Positions 28,467-38,613 of a stretch of 64,000 bases of DNA are shown in pieces; within the stretch, counting starts at the first letter, position 1; each line of letters opens with the position of its first letter. The notes under the pieces were generated by a model, which saw nothing but the letters and a program-made list of their open reading frames with translations, was not told the DNA's origin and made no database searches. This DNA comes from Bartonella krasnovii (GTDB lineage Bacteria > Pseudomonadota > Alphaproteobacteria > Rhizobiales > Rhizobiaceae): contig NZ_CP031844.2 of assembly GCF_003606345.3 (NCBI RefSeq), forward strand, positions 1,657,001 to 1,721,000, given 5' to 3'. The translations under genes and the position numbers were made by a program.

Positions 28467-28790
28467 ATGAATATCAGATATTTTTTTATAGCGGGGGCCG
28501 TTACAAGCGGTTTAGCTCTTGCGATTCAAAAGTCTGATCGTATAGTCAATCAAGCACCCTCTCCTATTGTTGCTCCTTATACTGTTGAAAAGACACATTT
28601 ACATCTTTTAAAACAAGTAATGAGCCCATCGGATACATTGAATATACTGAGAACAGCGAATAGAACTGCATCAGAACAAGCATCAATAGATGATATCTAT
28701 GAAAAAGGAAAAAGTTTATTAACTGCCATTGCTAATTTTTTAGTATCAATATTGGTATATTTTCTACAAACGGTTTCTGCAAAAGTATAA
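28467..28790 (+). CDS. Small exported or membrane protein, unknown
   Basis: A 107-residue protein with ribosome site TAGGAGAAAACT. N-terminal hydrophobic segment FFIAGAVTSGLALAI (residues 6-20), a polar middle (DRIVNQAPSPIVAPYTVEKT; helical SPSDTLNILRTANR), and a C-terminal hydrophobic segment LLTAIANFLVSILVYFLQTV. It could be a two-segment membrane protein or secreted with a tail anchor. An AT-rich promoter region and a clear terminator make it a monocistronic gene. No family recognised. Confidence 0.65.
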   Translation: MNIRYFFIAGAVTSGLALAIQKSDRIVNQAPSPIVAPYTVEKTHLHLLKQVMSPSDTLNILRTANRTASEQASIDDIYEKGKSLLTAIANFLVSILVYFLQTVSAKV

Positions 28791-28848
28791 GATAAAAAAG
28801 TTCTTAAAATAAAGTTTTATACATTTTGTATATAATAAAAAGAAATAT

Positions 28849-28878
28849 AAAAGCCCTTTTAAAGGAGGGCTTTTATTT
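28849..28878 (+). terminator. Rho-independent terminator
   Basis: AAAAGCCCTTTTAAAGGAGGGCTTTT followed by ATTTTA, 60 bp after the small membrane-protein gene. Confidence 0.8.
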
Positions 28879-29893
28879 TAATTTGTGTTGTATTTTATGG
28901 ACCCAAAATCAGCAACTCAAGAAAAGCACTTGATTTCATCTTCCTCCCTCTTGAATGGCTCTCAGGCTCTAGCCCTAAGCTCTAGATCTCATACTGTTTT
29001 TCGTCAAAGAAAGACCACAATTATGCCGTTTTTCCAGTTAATTCTTCTCTTTTCAAGAAGATGCCTTTCCTCCCACTTCAACTTTCCCCTATACCACGAG
29101 AATTGACTTCCAAGCCTTGATGAACCCAAACCTTAATGAACCCCAAGTCTTAATGAATAAGGCGCCTAAAAATATGAAGAAACCCCTCTAAATTTTTTAT
29201 CCCCCTCTCCCCACGCCTTAAAAGATGATATTTTGTCAGAATGCTCTCTCCCAGAGAAGAGACAAAATTTCTCAATCTTAAAAAAAATCCAGTGCTTTTA
29301 AAACCGTTTTCGCCTCTTGCACGCTTTAGTCGCTCTACTAGGCTTCCCACTTTAAAAGCCCCTCCTCTCTAAGGAAAGGTTTTCATGAGCTCTTTTGGTA
29401 AATCTTATCCTCAAATATTCATCACAGATTAAATATTCATCACAGATTTTCATAAAAAACACCGGCTTTCACAAAAAACGACCAGAATCTATAAAAATAT
29501 CCTCATACCGGAAAGAACAGTGTTTTACGCAATCAATAATGATGTATTTAGTTTTATTTAAGCTTAAATATTTTCTCAATCTCTAGCGTGTTTTTTCGCA
29601 TAATAAAGCGGCTTTTCTTAAAACAAATAGAATTTAAAAAACAAAAAAGAGACAAATTGACCATCATTTGTCTGCCCCTCATCTTGAATAAGAAAACATT
29701 TTCAGCTTACTTTTTTAAAACCTTCTGTCCTTTTTGATTTTTTCCAGCCCTTGTATTCTGCTTTTATTGTGTATTTTACCCTTGTATTTTACTTGTATTG
29801 CTTTGGGGTAAAAACCTCTCAATCATGGGGCTCATGCTTCTTTCAATAAGACTGTCATCAAATCAGAAGGCGCTCTCCAATAGCTTCAGGAAA
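28879..29893. other. Gene-free kilobase
   Basis: No supported coding frame. Short duplications are visible (CATCACAGATT twice near 29419-29445; TTAATGAACCC / CTTAATGAA near 29120-29155). It lies downstream of the leftward membrane-protein block. Confidence 0.45.
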
Positions 29894-31048
29894 CTAATCG
29901 ATTTTTATATCCATAAATGCAGGCTCACCGTCTTTGATATAGGTAATATCAGGCGCATGTTTGACCCCCTCAGTTTCTATAACAAGAGGTTCATCACTCA
30001 CATCGTATCCTTGTTGCCTTAATTCTTGTTTTTTCTCCTCGACTATTTTTTGATGCAAATCTCGTTTTTGATGACATAAATAAGGATTTCTCACTCGGAA
30101 AATTTGAGTGTCCTTCACTTCTATGGCACAGATCTTTGCCACCTGTTCCAGCAGATCGTAACTGAAATTTCCTAGCCTTTTCACCTCTTGAGCCATCACC
30201 ATTGCGCGTTCCAGATGGATTTTTTCAATGGTTTCATCAAAGCCAAGTTTATCCCCTCGCGAAAAACTTTCATCATAAGAAGCTAAAGTCTCCACATCCC
30301 CCAGCAAGGCAAGAGCTCCAAGATGCAACAGCGCATAAGGAGCTAGCTCTGCTTCAACGGTTGACCATACTAAAGAGTCTCTTTCCCAAGGTGGAATACG
30401 ATATTGAGAGTAAAGCATTTCATGCAGACAATCCTCTTCCATTGCCCATGCTAAAGTTTTATCAAGTTCTTTCTTTAAACGCTGCGCACTCACTTTCTCT
30501 TCAAAAATTTCCAATCCATTGGGGACAAAATTTATAAATACCGTTGGCAAAACCCCAGAATTAAGAGGATTAATGGTCTGACAAGCCGCCGCAAAAATAC
30601 CACTCATCACGAGAAGTCCGCGATCAAAGGGGGAAAATTCTTCTACGTGTTTCTCGTTATAGAGAAACTGCACTTCGCGATCGGATAAAAAGAAGGTTGC
30701 CAAATGATCTTCTTTTCTCAACAATTCTACGAACCACCCCAAGCTTTTTAACAGCGCTGTTGCACTTTCCATGGTGAGAATTTCATCATCATCGATCAAG
30801 AACTCTTTTCCCTCTTGTTCCAAACGCCTCTTCAGCACCACAGCTTCATCCTTCCAAAACTGTTGTGTTGCCAAATCATTTTCTTTCAGCACGCGTTCCA
30901 GCTCGCCTTTCACTTGGAAATTCATTTTCATCCGTTTGAAGACAGAAATATAAAGAGCCAAAACCAGCATGATAATGATCATAAAAACAACAATCATCAC
31001 CCAGAACTCAGGATCCAAGAGATATACGACGATAGGATTATTGTTCAT
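29894..31048 (-). CDS. Module B + large soluble domain (384 aa)
   Basis: N-terminal hydrophobic anchor at about residues 14-36, then the module-B signature of a basic juxtamembrane stretch (SVFKRMKMNFQVKGELERVLKE), a charged linker, and a ~300-residue soluble domain (DDEILTMESATALLKSLG, LATFFLSDREVQFLYNE, ACQTINPLNSG, LEIFEEKVSA, LALLGDVETLASYDESF, EEKKQELRQQGYDV, FMDIKID). It is 50-60% similar to the protein at 39080-40231. The soluble part is likely cytoplasmic given the basic flank. It closes a leftward block of A/B genes, as its paralogue nearly does. No known family recognised with confidence. Confidence 0.75.
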   Translation of the reverse strand: MNNNPIVVYLLDPEFWVMIVVFMIIIMLVLALYISVFKRMKMNFQVKGELERVLKENDLATQQFWKDEAVVLKRRLEQEGKEFLIDDDEILTMESATALLKSLGWFVELLRKEDHLATFFLSDREVQFLYNEKHVEEFSPFDRGLLVMSGIFAAACQTINPLNSGVLPTVFINFVPNGLEIFEEKVSAQRLKKELDKTLAWAMEEDCLHEMLYSQYRIPPWERDSLVWSTVEAELAPYALLHLGALALLGDVETLASYDESFSRGDKLGFDETIEKIHLERAMVMAQEVKRLGNFSYDLLEQVAKICAIEVKDTQIFRVRNPYLCHQKRDLHQKIVEEKKQELRQQGYDVSDEPLVIETEGVKHAPDITYIKDGEPAFMDIKID

Positions 31049-31052
31049 TTTC

Positions 31053-31143
31053 CCCTCTTATTCTTGGTTAAAGCCCCCTCTCATTCTTGGTTAAAGCCCC
31101 CTCTCATTCTTGGTTAAAGCCCCCTCTCATTCTTGGTTAAAGC
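31053..31143. repeat. 24-bp tandem repeat in a gene junction
   Basis: CCCCTCTCATTCTTGGTTAAAGC-type unit, four copies, between two membrane-protein genes. The last copy supplies the stop codon of the upstream gene. Confidence 0.9.
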
Positions 31144-31505
31144 CTATGCGAGAGAGAATTTATGAGCTCTCGTACAGAGAATGCTTCTTCTAATTTTTGA
31201 ATATTTTCTTGCAATTGATCTGTTACACTGCGACGAATCCGGAACATTACCGGAATCAAAAAAAGAGCAGAGCCCATTATGATGACCGTTGCCTTAAAGA
31301 TCACAAGATGCACCACATATTGCCACCCTGTCAGCTGCCAATTTAAGACATCTGGTATTTCTAGAATCATTCTCCAAAGGATAATGAGAACAGCAAGAGC
31401 GAAGATAACTTTATAATCCCTTGGTGAGAGCAATGCTTGCTGGAACGCAAAAGAATGGATAGTTTTATGCGTTTCTTGCTCTGATGTCCAATTTTGCTCT
31501 TTCAT
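31137..31505 (-). CDS. Module A membrane protein (122 aa)
   Basis: Module A: polar N terminus with FQQALLSPRDYKVIFAL, first hydrophobic segment (~34-52), a loop with LTGWQYV, second hydrophobic segment ending FLIPVMFRIRRSV, then a basic amphipathic helix (QLQENIQKLEEAF). The R/K-x-Y-K-V-I-F entry to the first helix and the LIPV..R exit of the second are shared by all A modules in the cluster. The stop codon is inside the 24-bp repeat. It is followed by the B + soluble gene. Confidence 0.7.
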   Translation of the reverse strand: MKEQNWTSEQETHKTIHSFAFQQALLSPRDYKVIFALAVLIILWRMILEIPDVLNWQLTGWQYVVHLVIFKATVIIMGSALFLIPVMFRIRRSVTDQLQENIQKLEEAFSVRELINSLSHRL

Positions 31506-31539
31506 TTTTTCCCTCTCAACTCTTTAAACACCCCCCTCT

Positions 31540-31640
31540 CATTCCTTGCTAAAGTCTATACGAGAGAGAGCTAGCTCTCATACATAAGAGTGCTTCTTCT
31601 CATTTCTGGATCTTTTTTTGCAATTAAGGCATGAAGATGC
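31540..31640 (-). pseudogene. Module A 3'-end remnant
   Basis: 31550-31635 (TACGAGAGAGAGCTAGCTCTC ... TTTTTGCAATTAAGGC) copies the 3' end of the adjacent A gene (31143-31220) with substitutions and no continuation. It indicates tandem duplication followed by deletion. Confidence 0.6.
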
Positions 31641-32251
31641 AGGCAAAATCGGAAAATGAAAAAAAGAGTACAGGCGGTTCATGGCTTGCCTCATTTATAA
31701 AAATCATAATACTTGTGGGATCTTTCCCCCGCTTTCCTTCCTCAAACAGTGAAGATTTTCAACCCGTGCCAATCTTTAAAACACATAAGTTCCAATCTGC
31801 GCTTTTTCTTTCCCCAAAATCTCCCCTTTTGTCAAGAAAATTTACAAGCTCTCACGCTATAAGATTCATCTCAAAACCTCTATAAACAAGGCGGCTAAAA
31901 ATAGGAACCAGCCCTTAAAGACCGCAATCGCCTACACTCAAAACGGCTCTTTTACCGATCCTCCCCACTCAAATGAGTAAAGCCAAGTGCCCTAAACGCA
32001 CTCTAAGCTCTAGGGACCCCACACCTCTCACCCCACACAGTCTTTAATCCCACACAGCCCTTACTCAATGATGATCTACAATTTGCGCTTTTTCTCCCCC
32101 AAAAATGCCATTCACCCTCCCCACCCTTTTAGAGCAATGTTATATGGCAAAGCCCCTAAAGACCCCCAAAAAACTTCAAAGGCAAAATGTTATCGAGAGC
32201 ACTCCCCATCAATGCTCAATTTCTCAGCATTTCTCTGATTTTTTTCCTGGC
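31641..32251. other. Intergenic, no gene
   Basis: Mixed C-rich and AT sequence. An 84-codon frame at 31631 on the + strand shows no family features and is not called. Confidence 0.45.
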
Positions 32252-32818
32252 TCATGATTTTTCAAAAGCTATCTCCTGCTCTTTCAACAGGCTTTTCAGT
32301 TCTTGTTTTAAACAACGATATCTTCTCGCCAACTTAAAGACACCATAATAAAGTTGCAAAATCCACACGGGCATAGCCGCAAACCAAACTGTCACGAACA
32401 TAAGTACAAAACACAATATTGTCACAAGAATCTCGTCCATTTTTACGCTCACGCCCTTTTTATCGCGATCTTTTTGCTGAGGGGTTATTCTCCCCTGTTG
32501 CTCATTTATTTTGTTCAATTTCCGCGTATTTTTTACCAACAAACGCCACAATATGATGCAGAGGATCACCATAACGGGGGTCAAAACCAAAACCCCCACA
32601 CCAATAATTGTCCAGAGCGCACATACAGCGTGAAAAAGAGAACTAGCCTGCCCCCCTGTCAAATTCCCTTGTTCCAAGGAGGGTAGAAAGAAGATTCTGT
32701 TCCCCAACTCAATCATGAGTGAAAGAAGACAAATGACAAAATATTCTCGCACAAAAGAATACTCTTTCTCAAAAAAATTGAGCAGTTTGTTATAAAATGT
32801 TGAATTTTTCCCCTTCAT
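32252..32818 (-). CDS. A-B fused membrane protein (188 aa)
   Basis: Residues ~1-105 are a module A (EKEYSFVREYFVICLL, VLTPVMVILCIILWRLLVK, basic NTRKLNKINEQQG). Residues ~120-188 are a module B (two hydrophobic segments, YGVFKLARRYRCLKQELKSLLKEQ). About four membrane segments. The order is A then B, opposite to the B-A fusions near 38 and 43 kb. Function unknown. Confidence 0.7.
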   Translation of the reverse strand: MKGKNSTFYNKLLNFFEKEYSFVREYFVICLLSLMIELGNRIFFLPSLEQGNLTGGQASSLFHAVCALWTIIGVGVLVLTPVMVILCIILWRLLVKNTRKLNKINEQQGRITPQQKDRDKKGVSVKMDEILVTILCFVLMFVTVWFAAMPVWILQLYYGVFKLARRYRCLKQELKSLLKEQEIAFEKS

Positions 32819-32871
32819 TTGCTCTTCCCTTTTTTATACAAGCGCATTTTTATATAAGCGCATTTCTTTTT

Positions 32872-33144
32872 TCACGCCACCCTCTTTTCACGCCCCATAA
32901 AAAGTGCGATACATGGCTCTTCTCTCCATAGCTCTTTTCTTATTTTCGAATCAATCTCCCAGAGATTTAAAAAAGAGCGTTTTTTAAAAAATGCTCTTAC
33001 CCTCCAAATGACGTTAAGAGCATTTTCCTCATCACAAACGACATAGGCGTCATCACCCTTCTCTGATGATTCTTCACCCCTCTCCTCTTCTTGTGTCACG
33101 CGTTGTATCACGAGAATGGCTGAACATGGCTTCTTCCCCCTCAC
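32872..33144 (-). CDS. Possible small soluble protein between A-B genes
   Basis: A 90-residue frame from GTG 33144 whose start overlaps the TGA of the upstream A-B gene (GTGA). It is rich in Glu/Lys/Arg (TQEEERGEESSEKGDDAYVV; RAFFKKRSFLNLWEIDSKIR) with no membrane segment. The coupled start is the main support; codon use and the lack of homologues keep this uncertain. Confidence 0.3.
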   Translation of the reverse strand: MRGKKPCSAILVIQRVTQEEERGEESSEKGDDAYVVCDEENALNVIWRVRAFFKKRSFLNLWEIDSKIRKELWREEPCIALFMGREKRVA

Positions 33145-33698
33145 GATAATGGTGAAAGCCCTTGGCTCTTGACATGTTTTAATTCGCGTTTCACGTTACA
33201 ATACAATCTCACGCGCTTGAAGAAAAAAGAATAAAATTCCAAAATCAGCATGACAACGCCTGCCGTAAAAGACACTTCAAGCAAAATGATAAAACAAAGG
33301 AATGCGATAAAAAAACGGCTTATATTTTCTCTATCGATTTTTGCGGGATGACTTTGTTGATTGGTTGTTTGCCCCCGTTGCAAAAGTATTTCATTCAACT
33401 GCTGAATCTTTTTCTTCAACACATGCGTTAAGATGAGATAAAGCACCAAGAAAACAGGCATCAAAGCAAACACACAGACCATGATGACTTCACGTAGCAC
33501 AAAGAAGGCAAAAAGCGTGTTCTCTTGAGCAATAGTCAACGGCTTTTTGAATTCTAAGAATATCAAAAAAAACCACCCACACAGCGCAACGATCACAGAA
33601 ATAAAAAAAATGATACGATGCTCTTTATAGGAAAGAAAGGACTCTTCAAGAGCAAAAGAGCGCGGCTCTTTACCCCCTATTGAATTTTTCCCCTTCAT
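33141..33698 (-). CDS. A-B fused membrane protein (185 aa)
   Basis: Module A (FALEESFLSYKEHRIIFFIS ... LMPVFLVLYLILTHVLKKKI, QQLNEILLQRG) followed by module B (ENISRFFIAFLCFIILLEVS ... FFKRVRLYCNVKRELKHVK). The B signature RVRLYC.VK.EL is almost identical to that at 40.1 and 42.3 kb. It heads the second leftward block. ATG 33698 follows AGGAAAGAGCAA. Confidence 0.75.
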   Translation of the reverse strand: MKGKNSIGGKEPRSFALEESFLSYKEHRIIFFISVIVALCGWFFLIFLEFKKPLTIAQENTLFAFFVLREVIMVCVFALMPVFLVLYLILTHVLKKKIQQLNEILLQRGQTTNQQSHPAKIDRENISRFFIAFLCFIILLEVSFTAGVVMLILEFYSFFFKRVRLYCNVKRELKHVKSQGLSPLS

Positions 33699-34091
33699 TT
33701 GCTCTTTCCTTATTCACAAAATTCCCTTATTGGCAAAACTCTTTTTTCTTTCTTGACACAAACCATCTCTTAAGTAAAACGCATTGTCAGCCAACAGAAA
33801 TCCTTAAAGAGAACAAGATATCCTCAATTTTGTCCCCATACACGGATCCCCTCAATCTTGATAATGTCAACCATTAAAGACCGCCCCTTCGCGGTTTTGT
33901 TGTAAAGTTTTGTTGTAAAGAAGCACGCGCCTGAACATTTCAAAACCAAGGCTTATCACCCCCATTTCATAGATCCCCATGAGTGGTATCGCAATAACAC
34001 TCTGATAAATCTATAAAAATTCAGCACCTCATTCCATCACCCCCCATGGCTTTAATCGTATCATCAAACACCATCATAATGCCTCACCCAC
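33699..34091. other. Intergenic, no gene
   Basis: Upstream region of the second A/B block, likely containing its promoter. A TTTTGTTGTAAAG direct repeat lies at 33895-33920. Nothing else recognised. Confidence 0.4.
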
Positions 34092-34310
34092 AAGCAACAC
34101 CAGCCCCCACAACCGCCTATCCACCGCCACGAACAGCCATCCCCGCACCGCCCTTAACACACCCCCTGCGCGCCCCCACACACCCACAAGCGCACAAGCA
34201 ACACCAGCCCCCACAACCGCCTATCCACCGCCACAAACCACACGCCCGCACCGCCCTTAACACACCCCCTGCGCGCCCCCACACACCCACAAGCGCACAA
34301 GCAACACCAG
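34092..34310. repeat. ~104-bp tandem repeat, C-rich
   Basis: AAGCAACACCAGCCCCCACA restarts at 34092, 34196 and (truncated) 34299. Within it are CCGCCACRAACMRC and CACACCCCCTGCGCGCCCCC blocks. Confidence 0.88.
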
Positions 34311-35341
34311 CCCTTTTGAGAAGGTTCATAAAAAGCATTTTCTCTCAATCATTTCCCTCTAACCAAGCTTCATGATTTTCAAGAAAGTGATTGATGCAAT
34401 CTAAAAAATTCAACCTAAAAAAATGGACCATGAAAAATCTTAATGCACGCTCATTCAACGAAGGATCAATAATCGCTCAAAGGAGAGCTTTTCCATTTTT
34501 CATTGGGGATCTTGCAAGACAATAGTCAAAAATATATTCATCAATACCCATTTGAGAGAGCAGCTATTTTTGAGATAGAACGTTTCAGCATAAATGAAAG
34601 TGCGAACGTTCTCTTCCAAGTTTTAAGGAATGTTTTTTCAACAATACTTGGTTTATTGATTCCATGACCATGGAATACAATCACAATTGCTCTTTATAGT
34701 AGCAGAAGGGATATTGAGCATTCTTACTGATAAACCTTAAGCCTTGCTGTAAGCCCTTTCAGGGAAAAAATCCTTTTGAAGAGAGCGATATTTTGTGGTC
34801 TGCGCATCACCTCTCATGAATAACAACGAACCAGTTATTTAGCGGATTGCTTTGTAAAACAGAAGACCCCACTTTATTGGATTGATTGACAAAGCACCTC
34901 CTCTTATCTGAATGTCAATCCAAATCATCATCAAAGTGAGGCTCATTCAAGTGCTGTGGTCGGCTCGTTTGTAAAAACCATCGCAATGGTTCGAGGGGTC
35001 TCCTCTCGCCAAGACCCTTTTTAAAGGCTCATAGTCGTGTATTTTAAAAAATGCGCTTGATTCTTGCGCTTATAATATAAACCCGTTGGGCTTATCTCTC
35101 ATGGAGGGATCACCCCACAATGCGCACCACCATCTGCACATTGATTGCAGATCAGTGCGTCCACTTTATGGATAACGCGCGATGACAAATAACCTCTTTT
35201 AAACAAGGATTTTCCTTAGAGGGGAAAAGTTTTCCTTGGCAAGTTTATAAGGAAAGAGATACAAACACGTTGTGAACGACTTTCTGATGAAATGTATACA
35301 TTTTTAAAGCAACGCATTTAAAGCAAGAGGGGGGGGCAGAC
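34311..35341. ncRNA. Gene-free kilobase with possible structured RNA
   Basis: No coding frame. A TATAAT (~35071-35076) precedes a segment that folds: TGCGCAC and ATCTGCA pair with TGCAGAT and GTGCG (about 35130-35166). At ~34967-35015 two more small hairpins (AACCATCGCAATGGTT; GAGGGGTCTCCTCTC) lie before a T-run. These could be parts of one or two unknown small RNAs or a leader of the next gene. No Rfam family was recognised. Confidence 0.3.
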
Positions 35342-35857
35342 ATGCAAAAAAAGGATGCGCATTATCGTTATTTAGTTGTAGGAGGCACAGGGATGCTTTC
35401 TTCTTTTTGTCAATCCCTTAAACCAAAAGAAGCTATTATCGCCGCACGCTTTTTTTCCCCCAAAGTTCAGCTTGAGGCATTACAAAAACAGCAGTTGTGT
35501 ATCCCGTTGGATTATGATTGTGCAGCATCACGGACACAATTTTTAGAAGCCGTGAAGCAATGGCATGGTTTAAAATATTGCATATTATGGATTCATTCAG
35601 CTGCCTTTGCCTTTTCTTGCGCGTTAATTGAACAGTTAGCGCTTTTGCCTAAACCACCGTGTATTCTTCATGTTTTTGGTTCCAACGTTCATGATCAAAT
35701 GATCACTGAGTACGCACGCAAAAATAAGGTTGATTTCATTTCTATCAAATTAGGACAAAAGAAAACATCAAAAGGTTCACGCTGGCTGACCCATCAGGAG
35801 ATAAGTCAACAGATCCTCGATGCCATAAAAAATCATCTGAAGAAACAAAATTTGTAA
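35342..35857 (+). CDS. Rossmann-fold (SDR-like) protein, unknown
   Basis: A 171-residue protein. The N-terminal YLVVGGTGMLSSF is a nucleotide-binding turn (GGTGML), followed by AIIAARFFS at the second strand and HSAAFAFSCALIEQLALL / ILHVFGSN at the positions of strands 4-5 of a short dehydrogenase. It lacks an obvious YxxxK catalytic pair, so it may be a sensor or degenerate reductase. The ribosome site AGAGGGGGGGG precedes the ATG. It sits alone between the repeat-rich parts of the A/B region. Confidence 0.65.
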   Translation: MQKKDAHYRYLVVGGTGMLSSFCQSLKPKEAIIAARFFSPKVQLEALQKQQLCIPLDYDCAASRTQFLEAVKQWHGLKYCILWIHSAAFAFSCALIEQLALLPKPPCILHVFGSNVHDQMITEYARKNKVDFISIKLGQKKTSKGSRWLTHQEISQQILDAIKNHLKKQNL

Positions 35858-35929
35858 TTCAATTCCTCCTTTTGCTTTTCTTAACCAAGCACGCGCCCTC
35901 CAAACTTTGTGTTCCGAACTTTTTCTTAA

Positions 35930-37720
35930 ACGACACTCTCTCAAAATCATGAGCATTGAGAATAAATACACCTCATAGCAATCTTGAGAAGACAAGAAAG
36001 GCAATCCCTTTAAAAGCCAAATCTTTCAATAAAGTGGTACAAAACACCTCCCCACACCCTTCTAAAACCCCATTTCCCCAACTCCTCCCACCAATTCACC
36101 CCTTCCTCTATGCTTTTCCAGCACCTCCATTCACCCCTACACCTCTATTCACACCCTCTTCACCCAATCATCCCCAATCCCTCATGCATTTGACCAAGCC
36201 CCTTGTGCTTACAGCTCCACGTTTTTACGACTTTGATTATTTACAGAAAACTGTAGAGAACCAATATCATCTCACGAGACTGATTTAATCCCCTTTCAAA
36301 CAATGGCAAATGTCATAGGAAAATCTTCCACCAATTTATATAAAAAGACACCATTCTTCAAAACTTGCCATTTTCAAAACAATCACCTCATAGCAATCTT
36401 GAGAAGACAAGAAAGGCAATCCCTTTAAAAGCCAAATCTTTCAATAAAGTGGTACAAAACACCTCCCCGCACCCTTCTAAAACCCCATTCTCCAACTCCT
36501 CCCACCAATTCACCCCTTCCCCTGTGCTTTTCCAGCACCTCCATTCACCCCTACACCTCTATTCACACCCTCTTCACCCAATCATCCCCAATCCCTCATG
36601 CATTTGACCAAGCCCCTTGTGCTTACAGCTCCACGTTTTTACGACTTTAATTATTTACAGAAAACTGTAGAGAACCAATATCATCTCAAACCTATTGCCC
36701 AAGCCAATTGATTGGTATTAGCCCCCTTTCCTTCAACGCTCCCATCCTTCCCCCAATTTTTTCCAACTCCTCCCACCAATTCACCCCTTCCCCTATGCAT
36801 TTCCAGCACCTCTATTCACCCCTACACCTCCATTCACCCCTACACCTCTATTCACACCCTCTTCACCCAATCATCCCCAATCCCTCATGCATTTGACCAA
36901 GCCCCTTGCACTTACAGCTCCACGTTTTTACGACTTTAATTATTTACAGAAAACTGTAGAGAGCCAATATCATCTCAAACCTATTGCCCAAGCCAATTGA
37001 TTGGTATTAGCCCCCTTTCCTTCAACGCTCCCATCCTTCCCCCAATTTTCCCCAACTCCTCCCACCAATTCACCCCTTCCCCTATGCATTTCCAGCACCT
37101 CTATTCACCCCTACACCTCCATTCACCCCTACACCTCTATTCACACCTTCTTCACCCAATCATCCCCAATCCCTCATGCATTTGACCAAGCCCCTTGTGC
37201 TTACAGCTCCACGTTTTTACGACTTTGATTATTTACAGAAAACTGTAGAGAGCTAATATCATCTCACGAGACTGATTTAATCCCCTTTCAAACAATGGCA
37301 AACGTCATAGGAAAATCTTCCACCAATTTATATAAAAAGACACCATTCTTCAAAACTTGCCATTTTCAAAACAATCACCTCATAGCAATCTTGAGAAGAC
37401 AAGAAAGGCAATCCCTTTAAAAGCCAAATCTTTCAATAAAGTGGTACAAAACACCTCCCCACACCCTTCTAAAACCCCATTTCCCCAACTCCTCCCACCA
37501 ATTCACCCCTTCCCCTGTGCATTTCCAGCACCTCCATTCACCCCTACACCTCTATTCAAACCCTCTTCACCCAATCATCCTTCCCACAACCGCCATATTC
37601 TTGACCAAGCCCCTTGCACTTACAGCTCCACGTTTTTACGACTTTGATTATTTACAGAAAACTGTAGAGAACCAATATCATCTCACGAGACTGATTTAAT
37701 CCCCTTCAAACAAAGGCAAA
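35930..37720. repeat. Five-copy complex repeat (290-420 bp)
   Basis: Long units (35975, 36386, 37378 starts, AATCTTGAGAAGACAAGAAAGG) and shorter ones (about 36715-37003 and 37004-37290) share CCACCAATTCACCCCTTCC, a 13-bp internal CACCCCTACACCTC repeat, and the tail CTCCACGTTTTTACGACTTT...ACAGAAAACTGTAGAG. Stop-free frames here are by-products. The tail is related to the module in the 53-54-kb repeats on the opposite strand. Confidence 0.9.
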
Positions 37721-37821
37721 TGTAAAATGAAAGAAACAACGGTGTGCACCATCCCCCTATGCCCTCTCAAGGCCATGAAGCAAGGGCATGATCTAAAAGG
37801 ATTCCCCTGCATCATTGAGAA

Positions 37822-37998
37822 CTACACGCGCTTTTTCAGCGCTGCGTTTAATTGCCGTGTAACCTTATAATAAGATATCAAACGTTTGATAAAAGAAATA
37901 TACAGTGCCACAATGGGGACCATTAAGAACAAATCCAAAAGCCCCCCCAACAGAGTCATCAAAGCGATTGTATAAGCCGACGCCATCTCATTATGCAT
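37822..37998 (-). CDS. Stand-alone module B membrane protein (58 aa)
   Basis: ATG 37998 to TAG 37822 encodes MHNEMASAYTIALMTLLGGL, then a hydrophobic run LDLFLMVPIVALYISFIKRL, then the module-B basic tail SYYKVTRQLNAALKKRV. The ribosome site AGGAGAGAGGTAAAA upstream is strong. It is the shortest member of the family and ends the first leftward block. Confidence 0.72.
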   Translation of the reverse strand: MHNEMASAYTIALMTLLGGLLDLFLMVPIVALYISFIKRLISYYKVTRQLNAALKKRV

Positions 37999-38033
37999 TT
38001 TTACCTCTCTCCTTTATAAATTACCTCTTCCCT

Positions 38034-38612
38034 TTATAAATTAATTGATTGGGGGGCTTTAGTCACTTCTTCCAATTGCTGAATTTTCTTTTTTAGCCGA
38101 GAGGTTAAAATTTCACGAAGGATTATAATAATAGGAACCGTTGCCAAAATACATGCCGAGCAAACAACAAAGCAAAAAAAGAAAATACTCATAGAGATAA
38201 ACCTCTTCTCATCATTCAAAAAACTTACCTCTGTATAGAAAGTTACATAGACATAAACTTTGAAAACGATAACCATAAAAGAGAGACATGCGTGGATGAC
38301 ATAATCTTTATTGGAAAAAGAGAGCCATTTTTTAAACGCATAGGAACTTATTTCTGTGTTCAGCACTAAATTTTGCTGTACGATCTCTTTAAGGCTCTTT
38401 TTAGAGAAACAAAAATGCTGCGGCTGTTCTTTCATCAAACGTCTTTGTTCTTTTACTCTGAAATAAAGCCTCAAATGCTTTATTAAAGAATAATAAGGCA
38501 CCATGATCATCATCATAACAAAAAGAGCAAAAACCGTCACAGCCTCGAGAAGAAAACAACCAAACGGCAGAAAAAAAATAAAAAGCGCAGCCTCACTCTT
38601 CATGGTAATCAT
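38034..38612 (-). CDS. B-A fused membrane protein (192 aa)
   Basis: Module B (FIFFLPFGCFLLEAVTVFAL, YYSLIKHLRLYFRVKEQRRL) then module A (YAFKKWLSFSNKDYVIHACL, VPIIIILREILTSRLKKKI, QQLEEVTK). ATG 38612 or 38603 are both possible. It starts one base after the stop of the previous gene, so translation is coupled. Confidence 0.72.
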   Translation of the reverse strand: MITMKSEAALFIFFLPFGCFLLEAVTVFALFVMMMIMVPYYSLIKHLRLYFRVKEQRRLMKEQPQHFCFSKKSLKEIVQQNLVLNTEISSYAFKKWLSFSNKDYVIHACLSFMVIVFKVYVYVTFYTEVSFLNDEKRFISMSIFFFCFVVCSACILATVPIIIILREILTSRLKKKIQQLEEVTKAPQSINL

Positions 38613-38613
38613 C

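Noticed and set aside
30202..31117. + strand frames opposite the B + soluble gene
   Set aside because: Antisense shadows of a conserved paralogous gene.
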